Positions 45,255-54,732 of a stretch of DNA of 64,000 nt are shown piece by piece; position 1 is the first letter of the stretch; each line of letters starts with the position of its first letter. The DNA comes from Treponema sp. UBA1233 (GTDB lineage Bacteria; Spirochaetota; Spirochaetia; Treponematales; Treponemataceae): assembly GCA_002309305.1 (NCBI GenBank), contig DBWR01000070.1, positions 89,156-153,155 of the forward strand, read 5' to 3'. A model generated the notes under the pieces. It saw only the letters and a program-made list of their open reading frames with translations, was not told the DNA's origin and searched no databases. The position numbers and the translations under genes are program-made.

Positions 45255-46001
45255 ATGAACGCACGCGATTTGTTTTACGAAAAAAAGAAGCTGGACCCGG
45301 AACGAAAGAAAGAGCTCAAGGCATTCTGCAGGAATTTGGGACTGTCATTCAACAACCTGAACATTCTGGATCTGGCTTTCCACCACCGATCATTTTCAAA
45401 TGAAAACACCGAACATCACCGTTACAACAACGAGAGGCTGGAATTCCTCGGTGATTCTGTCCTGGGGCTTGTTACCGCCGCCTTTTTGTATGAGGACATG
45501 ATGGACAACCCCGAGGGTGATTTGGCCAAAATAAAGGCGAACGTCGTAAGCGAAAAATCCCTGGCTCCAATTGCAAGGGACGTGATGCACATAGACCAGT
45601 ACCTGATTCTGGGCAAAGGGGAGGAGCTTTCGGGAGGAAGGCAGAAACCCGCGATTCTTGCCGATGCAGTGGAAGCCGTCATAGGAGCCCTGTATCTGGA
45701 TTCAGGATATGATGCCGCAGAAAAACTCGTCCTTAAACTGATTGTACCTGAAATCCGCAAGGTTCAGCAGGACAAGGGCAACAAAGACTACAAATCCCTC
45801 CTGCAGGAATATTATCAGAAAAAGTACCGCACATGCCCCGTATATGAGCTTGTAAAGACCACAGGACCCGACCACGACAGGACATTCTGGGTCACCGTCC
45901 ACCTTGGAACCATCTCGTATGGTCCAGAAAGCGGAAAAAGCAAAAAATCAGCGGAACAGGAAGTAGCCCGTAGCGCCTGTAAAATCCTGAAAATTGAATA
46001 G
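45255..46001 (+). CDS. rnc: Ribonuclease III
   Basis: The 248-residue product has the RNase III signature NNERLEFLGDSVLGLV near residue 58, a DAVEAVIGALYLDSG second metal-site helix near 137, and a C-terminal double-stranded RNA-binding domain (DYKSLLQEYYQKKY to the end). It processes rRNA precursors and structured RNAs. It starts 12 nt after the acpP terminator, with no good ribosome binding site, so it may rely on read-through or a start near 45255. Confidence 0.95.
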   Translation: MNARDLFYEKKKLDPERKKELKAFCRNLGLSFNNLNILDLAFHHRSFSNENTEHHRYNNERLEFLGDSVLGLVTAAFLYEDMMDNPEGDLAKIKANVVSEKSLAPIARDVMHIDQYLILGKGEELSGGRQKPAILADAVEAVIGALYLDSGYDAAEKLVLKLIVPEIRKVQQDKGNKDYKSLLQEYYQKKYRTCPVYELVKTTGPDHDRTFWVTVHLGTISYGPESGKSKKSAEQEVARSACKILKIE

Positions 46002-46059
46002 AAAATCATAGAACGATACGAAAAAACACCCCAAAAGAAACAATTTTGAACAAAAGGCA

Positions 46060-46088
46060 AAAAAAAATCCTTCCGTTTGTGGAAGGAT
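46060..46088 (-). terminator. Terminator of the tRNA-Gly gene
   Basis: On the minus strand, ATCCTTCC, a 6-nt loop and GGAAGGAT (46067-46088) are followed by an unbroken T run. It lies 5 nt past the tRNA. Confidence 0.9.
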
Positions 46089-46093
46089 CTAGA

Positions 46094-46165
46094 GCGGTAG
46101 AAGGGAGTCGAACCCTCGTCTCCAGCTTGGAAGGCTGGGGTAATGAGCCGTTATACGACTACCGC
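46094..46165 (-). tRNA. tRNA-Gly(UCC)
   Basis: The 72-nt minus-strand cloverleaf has acceptor GCGGTAG/CTACCGC, anticodon stem CCAGC/GCTGG around CTTCCAA (anticodon UCC), and TTCGACT in the T loop. CCA is not encoded. Confidence 0.95.
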
Positions 46166-46180
46166 AAAACTTATGACACT

Positions 46181-46209
46181 ACTATATCAAATTGAAATAA
46201 TAATGTCAA
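46181..46209 (-). promoter_or_regulatory. Promoter of tRNA-Gly
   Basis: On the minus strand, TTGACA (46204-46209), 17-nt spacer, TATAGT (46181-46186). Confidence 0.75.
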
Positions 46210-46220
46210 GTAGCTTGTTG

Positions 46221-47351
46221 TTAAATCTTAAAGTGGATGCCCAATGCACCGCTCCAGATGAAGTCGGTGTAGTTACCCTTGTCAAAGAGGCTCCTGATGT
46301 CGGCACAAAGGCTCATCGTAAGCTGCATCTTCCAGAGGTTAAGGCCGCATCCCGCATAAACCTGGGGCTGTATGCCAGAGAAATCCCACTTGCCGTCCTT
46401 ATGCGTGTCAGACAGTCCGGTTGCAGTAACAGAGCCGCTGTCACTGTCAGAAACTGTTGCTGATGGGGTAGAACTATTCCTTGTATCAATATTCCAGTTC
46501 CAGTCGCACGCCGTATTGCTTAGTATTCCCCTTGTTCCAGCAAACAAAGTGGCAATTGCCAGATCTTTGGAAACCTGGGCTTGAAGATATAATACCTGTG
46601 TCTGGAATCCAAATCCCAAATCAATAGATGTAGTCTGTTGTGTTCCGTATATATCTTGTTTCTGGTCAGTATGAACTTTTACAAGTCCTTTCGTATATGC
46701 ATAACCTGCACCGATGGAAACTGCAGGAATGGCTCCATTTTCTTCCAGAAGCCTTATCCTGAAGTCGCCTCCAATGCTGAAATAGTCAATTGAACCGTCA
46801 AAACCGAGTAAATCAAATGTAATGGCCTGGCTCATATTTAGAATTGTACTTGGATCATCAAGTTTTACTGCAAAGATGTTGGGGTTTGTCATTATTGCAA
46901 AAATTCCTATGTCAAAGGGAATTCCAAAACCTCCAAGACGAAAGTCTAGGGAAACTGACGGAAAAACGAATTTGTCAGGAATGTCCCCAAAGTCAACGTC
47001 ATCAAGATGGTCGGCACCAAAATAGGTCCATAGAGATGTCACATTATTAAAATCATCAGCAATTTCATTTGCCGCTGCCTTGAATCCCGTCATGTTTATT
47101 GCGGTTCCTCCAAGTGAAAGACCACCGCCAAGGTGCGGATGGATGGAAGGAAAGAGGTTTCCGATATGTGCGTCTGCCCATACGTTCATTTGTGTGGCGG
47201 CTTCCGGAGCTGCAACCATTATTTCTTTTGCAAAATCATTTAATCCGTTAGAAATTGTTTCCTTCTGATCGGATGTAAGCATCTGTGCGAATACTGAAAG
47301 TGTTGCCGTAAAAAGAACGGCGGTCAAAATGTATTTCCTAATGTTTTTCAT
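46221..47351 (-). CDS. Predicted outer-membrane beta-barrel protein, unknown function
   Basis: The 376-residue product has a cleavable signal peptide ending VFAQ near residue 23. It then has alternating polar/hydrophobic strands rich in glycine and aromatic residues (FRLGGFGIPFDIGIFAIM, FRIRLLEENGAIPAVSIGAG, YAYTKGLV). It ends SGALGIHFKI, resembling a closing strand. I do not recognise a named family. Treponemes carry many such putative barrels. AGGT precedes the ATG, and a promoter lies upstream at 47385-47413. Confidence 0.7.
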   Translation of the reverse strand: MKNIRKYILTAVLFTATLSVFAQMLTSDQKETISNGLNDFAKEIMVAAPEAATQMNVWADAHIGNLFPSIHPHLGGGLSLGGTAINMTGFKAAANEIADDFNNVTSLWTYFGADHLDDVDFGDIPDKFVFPSVSLDFRLGGFGIPFDIGIFAIMTNPNIFAVKLDDPSTILNMSQAITFDLLGFDGSIDYFSIGGDFRIRLLEENGAIPAVSIGAGYAYTKGLVKVHTDQKQDIYGTQQTTSIDLGFGFQTQVLYLQAQVSKDLAIATLFAGTRGILSNTACDWNWNIDTRNSSTPSATVSDSDSGSVTATGLSDTHKDGKWDFSGIQPQVYAGCGLNLWKMQLTMSLCADIRSLFDKGNYTDFIWSGALGIHFKI

Positions 47352-47384
47352 AAAATACCTCCATCACTCAATTCTCCTATGTAA

Positions 47385-47413
47385 ATTCTAATACAAATTA
47401 AGATAAAAAACAA
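47385..47413 (-). promoter_or_regulatory. Promoter of the beta-barrel gene
   Basis: On the minus strand, TTGTTT (47408-47413), 17-nt spacer, TAGAAT (47385-47390), about 33 nt before the start codon. Confidence 0.55.
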
Positions 47414-47425
47414 GGCATCCGGGGT

Positions 47426-48097
47426 TTATTTTTGCTGGAGTATGGCAAAGACGAACAAGACCGCATTGTACATGAAATGGGCGATTGTGCAGGTCCAGAT
47501 TGAAAGGGACTTTTTCCTGCAGATTCGTAGTATCATTCCACCCAAAAAGGCGTTAAGGACGGGCAGGAGTCCAAGATAGCGGTGTGACATGGCAAAAACC
47601 ACCACGCACAAGCCTTCGCTTAGATTAGAGCGGAATTTCCTTCCCCTGGAAAACATCAGCATGGTTTCCGGCAGATATTCGCGGTAAAGCACCTCCTCAT
47701 AAAAAGCCCCCGTCAGAAGGTTGAGAAAGGCCACTATGCAGCTTTTTGAGTCAAGGTTGAAGTCAAATACGGTTTCATTGTATTTAAGCGGCAGAACCAG
47801 GGAAATTGCCTGAAAAAGGGCCTGGGTTATCATGAGAAGGCCAAAGCAGATGGCAGACCACGACAGGAATAAGACAGTCTTTCTGAATTTGCCGTTCTGT
47901 TCTTGAGGTGTTTTTTTTATGACATATATCTGTTGATAATATAAAAAAATGGCGATAATCAAACGTAGGAGAAGATATGGACTGATTTTCCCGTTGTTTG
48001 CAATTGCGGCAGACGTACCCGGATTTACCAGAAGCGGGGGAATAACGAGAAAAATCAAAATAACGATCCATTCTAATATCAGAAATTTATTCTTCAT
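47426..48097 (-). CDS. CPBP-family intramembrane metalloprotease
   Basis: The 223-residue protein has about six membrane helices. It shows GAFYEEVLYREYLPE near residue 131 (EEXXXR motif), FAMSHRYLG near 167 (second motif, His) and NAFLGGMILR near 182. This is the CAAX protease/bacteriocin-processing (CPBP, formerly Abi) family. Members cleave prenylated peptides, bacteriocins or membrane substrates; the target here is unknown. Confidence 0.85.
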   Translation of the reverse strand: MKNKFLILEWIVILIFLVIPPLLVNPGTSAAIANNGKISPYLLLRLIIAIFLYYQQIYVIKKTPQEQNGKFRKTVLFLSWSAICFGLLMITQALFQAISLVLPLKYNETVFDFNLDSKSCIVAFLNLLTGAFYEEVLYREYLPETMLMFSRGRKFRSNLSEGLCVVVFAMSHRYLGLLPVLNAFLGGMILRICRKKSLSIWTCTIAHFMYNAVLFVFAILQQK

Positions 48098-48151
48098 TTT
48101 AGTGTCACCATAACGTGCATTATTATAAATGAATAATTAAGAGAGGTCAAT

Positions 48152-49489
48152 TTGAGCAGTCTGATAGCTTTTTTAATCATCGTTGCCGTAGTCGCAATTA
48201 TAGCCCGAATTTACGTGGTAAACGATACAAAGATAAAATTCTACACAAAGGGCATGGACTCCGATTTTAAGCTGGGAGAAATCAACACCCTCTGGAAACT
48301 CGCAAAGAAAACAAAGCTGGAGGAACCAATCTCTCTGTTCCTTTCTACAAGCGTACTGAATGACTGCATTTCCCAGATAATAACCGAGGCAAAGAGCAAC
48401 AATACGGAAAACAGCTACCAGACACAGCAGTTCCTCTCCAAACTGTATAAATACCGCACCAGGATAACCCTTGACCATGAAGGCAAAAAGGGACTTGAAG
48501 ATACACGTTCGCTGGATGCAGGACAGAGGCTCAGGATCATCCTTCCCGGAAAGGGAGTGTTTGCTTCCGTGGTCCTGAACAATGGCCGGGAACTTGTTGT
48601 TTCACTTCCACGTCAGGAAGACAAGAAAAACAAGCGCTTTACGGTTCTGGAAGGAGAGATGTGGGAAGACCATCATATTTCAGTATATTTCTGGCGCAAG
48701 GGTGATGCAGGTTATGCATTTGACACCCAGGTGTTCGGGGCAGGTGTGTTCCAGGGGCAGGACTGTCTTTTCCTGAGGCACAGCAACAAGCTTGACCGTG
48801 CGCAAAAGAGGCAGTCAGTTCGCTGCGTATGCAACATCTACGCCCAGATGTACATGATAAAGTCAGAGGTAGTTGACTACAATGCCGTGGATACCGAAGA
48901 AGGATACCGCTGTCTGCTTGAGGACATCAGCGAAGACGGAGCAATGATCCGCATTGGTGGAATAGGAAAGCAGAATGCAAGAATCAAGCTGCAGTTTGAG
49001 CTTCAGGACACCTTCATCATGATGTACGGAATCATACGTGCAGTTGAATACAACAAGGTAATCGACCAGTCACGCCTGCATTTTGAATGCACACACATAG
49101 ATCCGACGATGAAGAACGCCATCCTTTCTTACGTATACAATGTCATTCCTGAAAATGAAAAGGACATCAACGAGGCCCTTATTGCTTCAGAAGAAGACAG
49201 CTACAAGGAAGAACTTCCATCCGGTGTTGTGATCGACATAAATCCGGATTATTCAACAGCTGTACCTGAGACAAAGCCGGAAGAAGCCCCAGAGGCAAAT
49301 GTGGAGGCAAATCCTGCTCCTGCCGAAGAACCGGTGGAAAAGCTTTCAAAAAGCGCTCCAAAACCAAAGCTGAATCCTGCAAACGACCCCAGCGTGGAAA
49401 TCGTAAAGGGAGACGATTCGTTCGGCATGGGAGGAGTTCCCAACACCGATGCGCAGGACATTCTGGAAAGAATAAACCTTGACAAGTGA
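48152..49489 (+). CDS. PilZ-domain membrane protein
   Basis: The 445-residue product has one N-terminal membrane helix (LIAFLIIVAVVAIIARIYVV) and a middle portion with KRQSVRCVCNIYAQMYMI and CLLEDISEDGAMIRIGGIG. These are the R-X-X-X-R and (D/N)-X-S-X-X-G elements of a c-di-GMP-binding PilZ domain; the first Arg motif is partial (QRQSVR-like). The C-terminal 100 residues are proline- and acid-rich and probably disordered. A TTG start at 48152 is used because GAGAGG stands before it. A role in motility regulation is a guess. Confidence 0.75.
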   Translation: MSSLIAFLIIVAVVAIIARIYVVNDTKIKFYTKGMDSDFKLGEINTLWKLAKKTKLEEPISLFLSTSVLNDCISQIITEAKSNNTENSYQTQQFLSKLYKYRTRITLDHEGKKGLEDTRSLDAGQRLRIILPGKGVFASVVLNNGRELVVSLPRQEDKKNKRFTVLEGEMWEDHHISVYFWRKGDAGYAFDTQVFGAGVFQGQDCLFLRHSNKLDRAQKRQSVRCVCNIYAQMYMIKSEVVDYNAVDTEEGYRCLLEDISEDGAMIRIGGIGKQNARIKLQFELQDTFIMMYGIIRAVEYNKVIDQSRLHFECTHIDPTMKNAILSYVYNVIPENEKDINEALIASEEDSYKEELPSGVVIDINPDYSTAVPETKPEEAPEANVEANPAPAEEPVEKLSKSAPKPKLNPANDPSVEIVKGDDSFGMGGVPNTDAQDILERINLDK

Positions 49490-49543
49490 AATTTATAAAA
49501 AAAATCAAATTTTTTCATGCATTTTTGTTAAAAAACACTAGGG

Positions 49544-49577
49544 CCGGTACTATATAATATATATAGACCGGTTTTTA
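49544..49577 (+). terminator. Terminator between the PilZ gene and comEC
   Basis: CCGGT (49544-49548) pairs with ACCGG (49567-49571), with TATATA complementarity extending inside, followed by TTTTTATTTTT. It contains TATAAT within the stem, which could be misread as a -10 box. Confidence 0.75.
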
Positions 49578-49600
49578 TTTTTCCGGCTGCAAGAGGACAA

Positions 49601-50872
49601 ATGTTCAGGGATGCAGTTGACTATCTTAAAAATCCTTTTATTCTCGCCGCCATTGCAGTTTCAATACTGCTCTATGGGGGAATTGTTCCGCTGAGGCCTC
49701 AAAACCACTATGTCTCCGTAATTCCGATTGAACAGGCTTGCGAAGTCGAAGGGTGGGTGGATTCAAATCCATCAAGGTTTTCTTCCGGGAAATATTATTC
49801 TGTCGTGCTTAAGGTAACAGAATCAGGTACGCATCAGAATCATGCTCAAGCCAGGTCAAAGGCATCGGGTAAAGTAAGCCTCTGGATTCCATGCGAAATA
49901 GTTGAGGCCGTCTATCCTGGAAAACTTTACTCGCTGTCAGGTAAAACCGTTTTGATCGAAAAAGGTGAAAAAATACTGTGCCGCGGTTCGTGGAATGAAA
50001 AATACGGTTGCTTTGTGGTTTCTTCTCTGGATTACCTTGGATATGGGGCTGGTCTCTGGGCAAAAATCGAGCATTTCAGGGCAATATGCCGTCTGGTATT
50101 CAAAAGGCTCATGTATTCGTGGTCTAAGGCTGGCGGACTGATCCTGTCACTTTTATCCGGCTCTCGTGAGTATCTGGAAGAGGGTGTGGCCGATTCATTC
50201 AGGAATGCGGGGCTTTCTCATATTCTGGCATTAAGCGGAATGCATCTGTCGTTCTTCTCTGGGCTTTCGTCACGGGCAGGCACATCACTTTTTGGCAGAC
50301 GCTGGGCAAAACTTTTTCAAGCTGCGGGAATACTGTTTTTCATCTGGTTTGCAGGACTTTCTCCGTCTTTGTTCAGGGCATTTTTGTGTGCGGCACTGGC
50401 AATCATTGCAAAGGGTGTTTTCTGCTGTACCGCCGATACCCTGGAAATACTTGCTCTTTCATTTCTGATTCATGTCTGCGTAATTCCTTCTGACCTGACA
50501 AGTGCGGCATTCATGCTTTCGTATGGGGCTCTTGCGGGAATCCTTTTGTTTTCCAAATTGTTTTTCCGCTGGCTTTCCAGGATTTTCCCTCCAAAGCTGG
50601 CTTCATCACTTTCTGCATCAACAGGTGCACAAATGCTGGGTGCTCCAATCTCCATGTCTTTATTCGGTTCGTTTGCGCCAGTCGGTGTGGTTGCAACAGT
50701 TTTTGCAGCTCCACTTGTCTCAATATTTTTTGCTCTGGCTGTTGTAGCTGTGATTTTATGCCTGTGCATGCCTTTTCTTTCCGGGTTGTTTGGTGATATA
50801 CTGAACTTATTCTATGACATCATCGCGGGGATGGTAAGATTTTTTTCCATGTGTCCGCCGGTGTATGTCTGA
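49601..50872 (+). CDS. comEC: ComEC/Rec2-family competence membrane protein
   Basis: The 423-residue product has an N-terminal soluble OB-fold-like region (EQACEVEGWVDSNPSRF) between membrane segments, then the Competence domain: LLSGSREYLEEGVADSFRNAGLSHILALSGMHLSFFSG near residue 185, and FAGLSPSLFRAFLCAAL. It lacks the C-terminal metallo-beta-lactamase domain of full ComEC proteins (normally over 600 residues) and simply ends after the membrane part. It would form the DNA-uptake channel if competence exists here. Confidence 0.85.
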   Translation: MFRDAVDYLKNPFILAAIAVSILLYGGIVPLRPQNHYVSVIPIEQACEVEGWVDSNPSRFSSGKYYSVVLKVTESGTHQNHAQARSKASGKVSLWIPCEIVEAVYPGKLYSLSGKTVLIEKGEKILCRGSWNEKYGCFVVSSLDYLGYGAGLWAKIEHFRAICRLVFKRLMYSWSKAGGLILSLLSGSREYLEEGVADSFRNAGLSHILALSGMHLSFFSGLSSRAGTSLFGRRWAKLFQAAGILFFIWFAGLSPSLFRAFLCAALAIIAKGVFCCTADTLEILALSFLIHVCVIPSDLTSAAFMLSYGALAGILLFSKLFFRWLSRIFPPKLASSLSASTGAQMLGAPISMSLFGSFAPVGVVATVFAAPLVSIFFALAVVAVILCLCMPFLSGLFGDILNLFYDIIAGMVRFFSMCPPVYV

Positions 50873-50896
50873 AATACTTTTTGACGGGGATTTCGT

Positions 50897-51757
50897 ATGG
50901 TTCAGATAGATTATAATTCACCTCTTGCCTTAAAGAACTTTTTGGAAGAGAGGGGTATGGCAATGCAAAAGAAATTCGGGCAGAATTTTCTTGTAAACCC
51001 ACAGGCCCGTAAGCGTATCGTTACAATGCTGGATATTGCTCCGGGTGAGGCGATATGGGAGATAGGCCCAGGCTTGGGATGCATGACAAGGGAAATACTG
51101 GACCAAAAGGCAAATCTAAAGGCCTTTGAGATAGACAGGGGATTCATTTCAATATTGAACGAAATCTTTTCAGGCGAGATTAATGGCGGAAATTTTAAGA
51201 TAATATCCGGTGACGTTCTTAAAACATGGCAGCAGGAAGCTCAGAACGAAAAGCCCGTAAAACTGTTCGGAAACCTTCCCTATAACATAGCTTCAACGTT
51301 TATAGCGGATACGATTGAACATGGCTTTGCCTTTGACCGCTGTGTGTTTACAGTACAAAAGGAAGTTGCCCAGAGGATTTGTGCATCACATTCTTCAAAA
51401 AACTATTCTTCTTTTTCGGTTTTATGCCAGTGGCAGTATGACGTGAGCCTTGGTGCTGAAATATCGGCGGGAAACTTCTGGCCGCGTCCCAATGTTGCTT
51501 CACAAACAGTACTTCTTGTAAAAAAGGACAGTCCTCTTGAATGCTCGAACCCAAAATTTCTTGTAAAGCTGATTCATGCACTTTTTTCGAGCCGCAGGAA
51601 AACCGTGCTGAACAACATAAAGCAAATGCTGCCGCCAGGTCTTGAAGCCGTGGAAGTTCTGGAGAAGGCCTCAATAGACAAAAACATGAGGGCAGAAAAT
51701 CTGACGGTCGCCGACTATGTGCGGTTGTCCGAAACCTGTACTTCTGCTATAATGTAA
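50897..51757 (+). CDS. rsmA: 16S rRNA dimethyladenosine transferase
   Basis: The 286-residue methyltransferase has KKFGQNFLVNPQARKRIV at 29-46, the SAM site IWEIGPGLGCMTREIL near 52 and the catalytic GNLPYNIAS near 125 (NLPY motif). This is the KsgA/RsmA set. It dimethylates two adjacent adenines of helix 45 of 16S rRNA. It follows comEC by 24 nt, with GGGGA upstream of the ATG. Confidence 0.95.
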   Translation: MVQIDYNSPLALKNFLEERGMAMQKKFGQNFLVNPQARKRIVTMLDIAPGEAIWEIGPGLGCMTREILDQKANLKAFEIDRGFISILNEIFSGEINGGNFKIISGDVLKTWQQEAQNEKPVKLFGNLPYNIASTFIADTIEHGFAFDRCVFTVQKEVAQRICASHSSKNYSSFSVLCQWQYDVSLGAEISAGNFWPRPNVASQTVLLVKKDSPLECSNPKFLVKLIHALFSSRRKTVLNNIKQMLPPGLEAVEVLEKASIDKNMRAENLTVADYVRLSETCTSAIM

Positions 51758-51776
51758 TGAAACAAGGAGATTGCAT

Positions 51777-52508
51777 ATGGGTTCTTCAATGATAGCGGAA
51801 AACCTGAATGACATAAAAAATCAGATTCATCTGGCGGAGGAAAAGGCCGGTGCAAAAAAAGATTCTGTGCGCCTGTGTGCGGTAAGCAAATTCCACCCAG
51901 CCCAGGATGTAATCGATGCCTTTGAAGCAGGTCAGATTCTTTTTGGAGAAAACCGCGTTCAAGAGGCAAACGAAAAATTTACAGAAATAAACACGACTCT
52001 TTCTGGTCGCGGAGAAAAATCACTTCCGGAACTTCACATCATAGGAACCCTGCAGAGCAACAAGGTAAAAAAGGCCGTGGCAATATCCTCATGCATTCAG
52101 TCTGTGGACCGCATTGAACTGTTGGAGGAGATAGAAAAACACTGTTCGAGCCTTGGCAAGCAAATCTCCGTTTTTTTTGAAATACACACTGCGGAAGATT
52201 CCAAATCAGGATATCAGGACGAAACAGAATTATTCAAAAGCCTTGAGCGTTGTGCAAAGGGGGATTTCCCGCACATAATTCCACAGGGACTTATGACCAT
52301 GGCTCCATTTGTAGAAGAAGAGGCTCCCATACGAAAGTCGTTCATCACATTACGAAAACTACGTGAAACAGTAAATGAAAAATACCCATCATTACCCATA
52401 AAGGAATTGAGCATGGGCATGAGCGGAGACTTTAAGATTGCAATAGAAGAGGGCAGTACGATGGTAAGGATTGGAACTGCGATTTTTGGAAAGAGGGATT
52501 ATCAATGA
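51777..52508 (+). CDS. YggS/PLPBP-family PLP-binding protein
   Basis: The product is 243 residues from ATG 51777, chosen because AGGAG lies 7 nt upstream. It has LCAVSKFHPAQDVIDAF with the PLP lysine, FGENRVQEANEKF, LHIIGTLQSNKVKKAV and ELSMGMSGDFKIAIEEGSTMVRIGTAIFGKR, the full pattern of the PLP homeostasis protein. Non-enzymatic in known cases. Its stop overlaps the next start by 4 nt. Confidence 0.93.
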   Translation: MGSSMIAENLNDIKNQIHLAEEKAGAKKDSVRLCAVSKFHPAQDVIDAFEAGQILFGENRVQEANEKFTEINTTLSGRGEKSLPELHIIGTLQSNKVKKAVAISSCIQSVDRIELLEEIEKHCSSLGKQISVFFEIHTAEDSKSGYQDETELFKSLERCAKGDFPHIIPQGLMTMAPFVEEEAPIRKSFITLRKLRETVNEKYPSLPIKELSMGMSGDFKIAIEEGSTMVRIGTAIFGKRDYQ

Positions 52509-52996
52509 AAAAATTCCTTTTGATTTTTGCAGTCCTGACAATGATTTTTTCTTCACAAACCTTTGCCGAAGAGACAAAGAATGAAGAACCCGAACCGTAT
52601 GAAAAAAGCGAGTTCCCCACATGGATGCTCAACCTCAGAAGGTCGGAAATAGTTACTCTGGGATCAGTTCCATTTACAACTCTGACTGTTTCCCTTGCAT
52701 ACAGCACCTTCCAGTACGCTACAGGACGAACTTCAAGTTTTCCAAGCCCATTCAACAAGAATGCATCCTACACCCAGGATGACATAAAGCTGATTGTAGG
52801 TTTTTCCCTTGGAATAAGCCTTGTAATAGGGGTTGTTGATTTCATAATTACTACAGTCAAGCAAAAGAACCAAAAGAAAATACAGCAGCGGAAGATACAG
52901 GAATCCAACAACATTACGATAATCCCAACGGTAGAATATGTTCCTCAAAACACTTCTCCTCCGCAAGAAAAAAAAGATGGAACGGAAGAAGAATAG
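52505..52996 (+). CDS. Hypothetical exported protein with one membrane helix
   Basis: The 163-residue product has a signal peptide (KKFLLIFAVLTMIFSSQTFA). An acidic stretch follows, then LRRSEIVTLGSVPFTTLTVSLAYSTFQYATG, a predicted membrane helix near 100-118 (GFSLGISLVIGVVDFI) and a polar tail rich in Gln, Lys and Glu. I recognise no family; it looks like a conserved spirochaete protein tied into this operon by overlaps on both sides (4 nt and 1 nt). Confidence 0.75.
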   Translation: MKKFLLIFAVLTMIFSSQTFAEETKNEEPEPYEKSEFPTWMLNLRRSEIVTLGSVPFTTLTVSLAYSTFQYATGRTSSFPSPFNKNASYTQDDIKLIVGFSLGISLVIGVVDFIITTVKQKNQKKIQQRKIQESNNITIIPTVEYVPQNTSPPQEKKDGTEEE

Positions 52997-53979
52997 TGCA
53001 TTACTTTAGCATAAAGGTTCCGTCAAATTATACTGAAACCCAACGTTTGGATACATATATAGCATCTCTTCCCAATGGAATGAACCGCAGCAAGTTAAAA
53101 AGCGGAGTCAGCGAAATTCTAGTAAACGGGAAAAGCAGAAAGCTTTCCTTTAAGGTAAAGGCAGGAGACCAGATAGACATACGATGGGAAGATTCCATTC
53201 CAGATGACATAGAAGCCCAGGACATACCGCTCGACATAATCTACGAAGACAATAATGTGTGTGTGGTAAACAAAGCTCAGGGCATGGTAACTCATCCTGC
53301 ATGCGGCAATTGGACCGGCACACTTGTAAACGCCCTCTTATATCACTGGGGAAGGGAAAGCATTCCTCAGCTAAAGGACGGTAGCGAAAAAGAAATGATT
53401 TCCAGAAGAAGGCCTGGTATTGTTCACCGGCTTGACAAGGAAACCTCAGGAATAATCATAACGGCAAAAAATCGTGATGCTGAAGAATTCCTTCAGACAC
53501 AATTCCGCAAAAGAAAGAACATGACAAAGGAATACATCGCGATTTGTTATGGTCGGCCTACTTTTAGAAAGGGAATAATCAAAACACAGATAATACGCGA
53601 TCCCAAACACCGCAGGAGGTTCATGGCTGTATTGGACGAAACTCAGGGAAAATATGCCGAGACCGCCTATACCTGCATCGCCTGTTACGGCCAATACTCC
53701 CTAATGGTACTGAGGCTCCACACAGGACGGACACATCAGATTCGTGTACACATGAAATACCTTAACTGTCCGATTCTGGGAGATGACATATATTTCAAAA
53801 AAGATCCCAATTTCCCAAAGGCAACACTCATGCTTCATGCTAGAAAACTAAAAATCCTTCTTCCAGGAAAAACAGAACCAACAATTTTTACTTCAAAAAC
53901 TCCGGAACGCTTCATTCAAGTTGAAACAAGATTAAAGAAAATGTATAAAAAGACAATCATGGTCAGGCGGGAAAAATAA
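52996..53979 (+). CDS. RluD-like 23S rRNA pseudouridine synthase
   Basis: The 327-residue product has an N-terminal S4-type RNA-binding domain (RLDTYIASLPNGMNRSKLK) and the RluA/RluD catalytic domain with GIVHRLDKETSGIIITAKN near residue 144 (catalytic Asp) and HTGRTHQIRVHMKYL near 238. It starts at a GTG that shares a base with the preceding stop codon. It probably modifies 23S rRNA; the exact uridines are not predictable here. Confidence 0.9.
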   Translation: MHYFSIKVPSNYTETQRLDTYIASLPNGMNRSKLKSGVSEILVNGKSRKLSFKVKAGDQIDIRWEDSIPDDIEAQDIPLDIIYEDNNVCVVNKAQGMVTHPACGNWTGTLVNALLYHWGRESIPQLKDGSEKEMISRRRPGIVHRLDKETSGIIITAKNRDAEEFLQTQFRKRKNMTKEYIAICYGRPTFRKGIIKTQIIRDPKHRRRFMAVLDETQGKYAETAYTCIACYGQYSLMVLRLHTGRTHQIRVHMKYLNCPILGDDIYFKKDPNFPKATLMLHARKLKILLPGKTEPTIFTSKTPERFIQVETRLKKMYKKTIMVRREK

Positions 53980-53980
53980 C

Positions 53981-54700
53981 ATGAATCAAATCATTGTTGT
54001 ACATGAACCGTCAGAAAAAGAGCCGTTTTTAATTCTGAATAAACCAAGGGGACTTGCAAGTGCTCCAATTAAAAAAGGTGATGAATCAGCTTTAACCCTT
54101 GCCTCAGAAAAATATCCGGCTTGCATTGATGTAATCGGGAAAAAGGAAGTAGAGGGAGGACTCGTGCACCGCCTTGACACTGATACTTCTGGATTGCTGC
54201 TGATTGCCATGACACAGGAATTTTATGATTTCATACAGGATGCTCAGGAAAAGGGGCTTTTTATAAAGACATACAGCGCTACATGTACAAGACTTTTGAA
54301 CCATAATGATGACTCATATCCTCCATGCCCAATAATCAGCAGGGAAAAAGGAAAAGAATACAAGATAAGCTCATTTTTCAGACATTACGGTCCCTCAAGA
54401 AAAAGCGTACGGCCCGTCACAGATGAAAGTCCCTTGATGGCAATGAAAAAGGCGGGCAGTGTTTTATATGAGACAAGCATAAAGATAATGTGTATGGATA
54501 AGGATGCAGTTCAAGTTGAATGTAAAATAGCAAAAGGATTCCGTCATCAGGTAAGGTGTCATCTGGCCTGGCTTGGGCTTCCCGTAATCGGAGACAAATT
54601 GTATAATCCAATAAAATCAGACGGAGAGATGAAGTTTTTCGCAACTGGGATGGAGTTTCCTCTGCCTGATGGAAGAGAGTTCAGCATAAGTTTAAAATAA
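53981..54700 (+). CDS. RluA-family pseudouridine synthase
   Basis: The 239-residue product lacks the S4 domain. It has FLILNKPRGLASAPIKKGD near residue 16, GGLVHRLDTDTSGLLLIAM near 58 (catalytic Asp) and KGFRHQVRCHLAWLGLPVIGDKLY near 185. It follows the RluD-like gene by 1 nt. The substrate RNA is unknown. A terminator-like stem shared with the convergent tRNA-Leu follows. Confidence 0.88.
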   Translation: MNQIIVVHEPSEKEPFLILNKPRGLASAPIKKGDESALTLASEKYPACIDVIGKKEVEGGLVHRLDTDTSGLLLIAMTQEFYDFIQDAQEKGLFIKTYSATCTRLLNHNDDSYPPCPIISREKGKEYKISSFFRHYGPSRKSVRPVTDESPLMAMKKAGSVLYETSIKIMCMDKDAVQVECKIAKGFRHQVRCHLAWLGLPVIGDKLYNPIKSDGEMKFFATGMEFPLPDGREFSISLK

Positions 54701-54730
54701 AAAAACCGCCCCAAGTAAATGAAGCGGCCT
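54699..54730 (-). terminator. Terminator of tRNA-Leu
   Basis: On the minus strand CCGC (54724-54727) pairs with GCGG (54706-54709) around a 14-nt loop, followed by a run of seven T. The stem is short. Confidence 0.55.
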
Positions 54731-54732
54731 TG

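Noticed and set aside
49550..49565. TATAAT-like box upstream of comEC
   Set aside because: It lies inside the stem of a terminator followed by a T run, so it is better explained as part of that hairpin.
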